Assembly: GCA_028023455.1 (NCBI GenBank)
Contig: JAQFVV010012396.1
Coordinates: forward strand, 7,978,085-8,042,084
DNA: 64,000 nucleotides
DNA from: Epiperipatus broadwayi
Lineage: Eukaryota > Onychophora > Udeonychophora > Euonychophora > Peripatidae
Direction of reading: 5' to 3'
A model generated the notes under the pieces. The model was not told the origin of the DNA. It did not search any database and saw only the letters and a program-made list of their open reading frames with translations. The position numbers were made by a program, and so were the translations under genes. This document shows, piece by piece, positions 63,003 through 64,000 of this stretch. The first letter of the stretch is position 1. Every line of letters begins with the position of its first letter.

Positions 63003-63235
63003 AGATTTGCTATCTTAATATAAATTGAGCACTGATTATATATATATACATGTGTGGGAGATGATGATCTGGACAACTGATGAATGCTCGTTCAGCATGA
63101 TATACATATATTGGAGATGTGTGTTGTCACATGTATCGGTTGTATGAGATAGAGTGGATGGCCAAAGGGAACTTGAAAGTCTGTGTTCAAATCCCTTACA
63201 TTAAATGCACATAAGTAAACTATATTGCATTATAT
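63003..63235 (+). repeat. Repeat family A, copy with hammerhead core
   Basis: Matches 60.69-60.88 kb over GAAGATTTGCTA.CTTAATATAAA, the dinucleotide run, GATGATGATCTGGAC, the hammerhead core, CACATGTAT.GGTTGTA and CTTGAAAGTCTGTGTTCAAA. GTTCAAATCCC at about 63186 is a good RNA polymerase III B-box match. The tail 'acattaaatgcacataagtaaactata' parallels the tail of the 60.4-kb palindrome. Confidence 0.75.
63065..63145 (+). ncRNA. Hammerhead ribozyme-like motif H5
   Basis: Intact CTGATGA (63077-63083), stem II ATGCTC-GTT-CAGCAT (63084-63098; 5 pairs, the loop-closing pair lost), GATA in place of GAAA (63099-63102), about 30 nt of stem III region ending CACAT, GTA (63133-63135), then TCGGTTG as return strand. 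The single change in the GAAA box would be expected to abolish cleavage. Confidence 0.45.
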
Positions 63236-64000
63236 AATTAGTAAATAAATTTTAATATATTTTATTATTTATTAAATATATATTTATGGGGAATGTTTTG
63301 GAGTCAATGCTTGTTATGAACATCTTGCTTTAAATGATAAATTAGATAAGATTAAACTGAATAAACAGGACATATCTATGATTGATAGGTTGTAAGATTT
63401 GGAATTAACTTGCAAAATAGAACTATTATGATTTTTTTTAATTATGAGTGCTATTCTTGAGAACAATAAAACAATTATAAAGTGTTATTAACTTTATTGC
63501 AGAGGTGGAAAAACTTTTAATAATATCAGGTATATTTCTTTCAAATAAATCAGAATTCATGAAAACTAACAGTTGAAAAACAGCTGTTGCTAAAACCAAA
63601 GCTTCCCAGCACTGATTTTGCATTTATTAGACTAAAGTAGCCATTATAACACCATATTTCAGAGAATCTGCAAATGCCAACAATTATTTCAGCATGAAAT
63701 TATTTTTTTCCTTTAAGAAAAGAAATCATATTATGAAAATGGGAAAAAAATATCTATGGCAAACTAAATTCAATATATTTTAATATTATTGGTTCATTTT
63801 TTCCAACTTTTTATTTAATTTTGTTTATAAATGTTTAAAGAACTTTTTTGAAGTATTTAATTAATTGAAGTGTGATTTAATTAATGAAATATTTAATTAT
63901 GTTATTAAAATAATATTGCATTAAAATGACTTTTAAAACTCATATAGTATTAATAACATATAGAGTTATAACTAAATATAATTCCTGAGAGAAAAATAAG
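63236..64000. other. AT-rich non-coding stretch
   Basis: Nothing supported. Confidence 0.5.

Overview
This window is very AT-rich, intron-poor and gene-poor eukaryotic DNA. It looks like an intergenic or intronic stretch of an animal genome full of repeats. RTE-clade and other non-LTR retrotransposons, Penelope-like elements with GIY-YIG domains, hAT transposons, a Ty3/gypsy remnant, tRNA-derived SINEs and long di- and trinucleotide microsatellites point to a lophotrochozoan invertebrate. A cephalopod such as an octopus is my best guess, but this is inference and no single-copy marker gene confirms it. No complete protein-coding host gene is visible. The only host-gene candidate is a possible promoter plus first coding exon at 18.59-18.82 kb (+), and that call is tentative.

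Layout. 0-3.9 kb: AT-rich filler. 3.96-6.98 kb: a decayed RTE retrotransposon (-) split by a long (TA)n and by a foldback element. 7.54-8.02 kb: a non-autonomous hAT element with an exact 8-bp target duplication and a remnant of its transposase N-terminus. 9.2-10.3 kb: tandem and inverted repeats carrying hammerhead-ribozyme-like cores. 11.1 kb: a tRNA-Gly-like SINE. 11.7-12.0 kb: a CT/CG microsatellite. 14.7-15.7 kb: a degenerate tandem array. 18.6-18.8 kb: the candidate first exon. 25.9-26.3 kb: a 227-bp tandem duplication. 28.1-29.8 kb: an inverted array followed by another repeat copy and a palindrome. 30.9-31.6 kb: a two-level tandem array (about 104 bp in 322 bp). 33.3-34.9 kb: a 1.5-kb palindrome of two Penelope-like 3' ends. 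34.9-35.25 kb: a decayed hAT. 38.26 and 45.56 kb: further foldback elements. 40.0 kb: a second tRNA-like SINE. 40.8-41.7 kb: a LINE fragment. 43.0-43.9 kb: an RTE fragment. 47.3 kb: a hAT MITE. 48.3-50.7 kb: a LINE ending in a long (ATT)n tail. 55.3 kb: a perfect 57-bp-arm foldback. 55.9-57.1 kb: a Ty3/gypsy protease-RT remnant (-). 58.4-59.5 kb: a second Penelope-like palindrome. 60.3-60.9 and 63.0-63.2 kb: more hammerhead-bearing repeats. 61.1-61.7 kb: a LINE 3' end with poly(A).

Two things stand out. First, at least five dispersed repeat copies share a core that reads as a hammerhead ribozyme: CTGATGA, a 6-bp stem II, GAAA, a longer stem III, GTC or GTA, then the return strand of stem I. 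Two of them lie in direct tandem with predicted cleavage sites 368 bp apart, which is the architecture of animal retrozymes. Second, inverted repeats are extraordinarily dense: roughly ten foldbacks of several unrelated families, including two head-to-head Penelope pairs. Four of the foldbacks have direct repeats of 10-14 bp at their ends, longer than usual for cut-and-paste MITEs. All mobile elements seen are broken; none appears able to move on its own.
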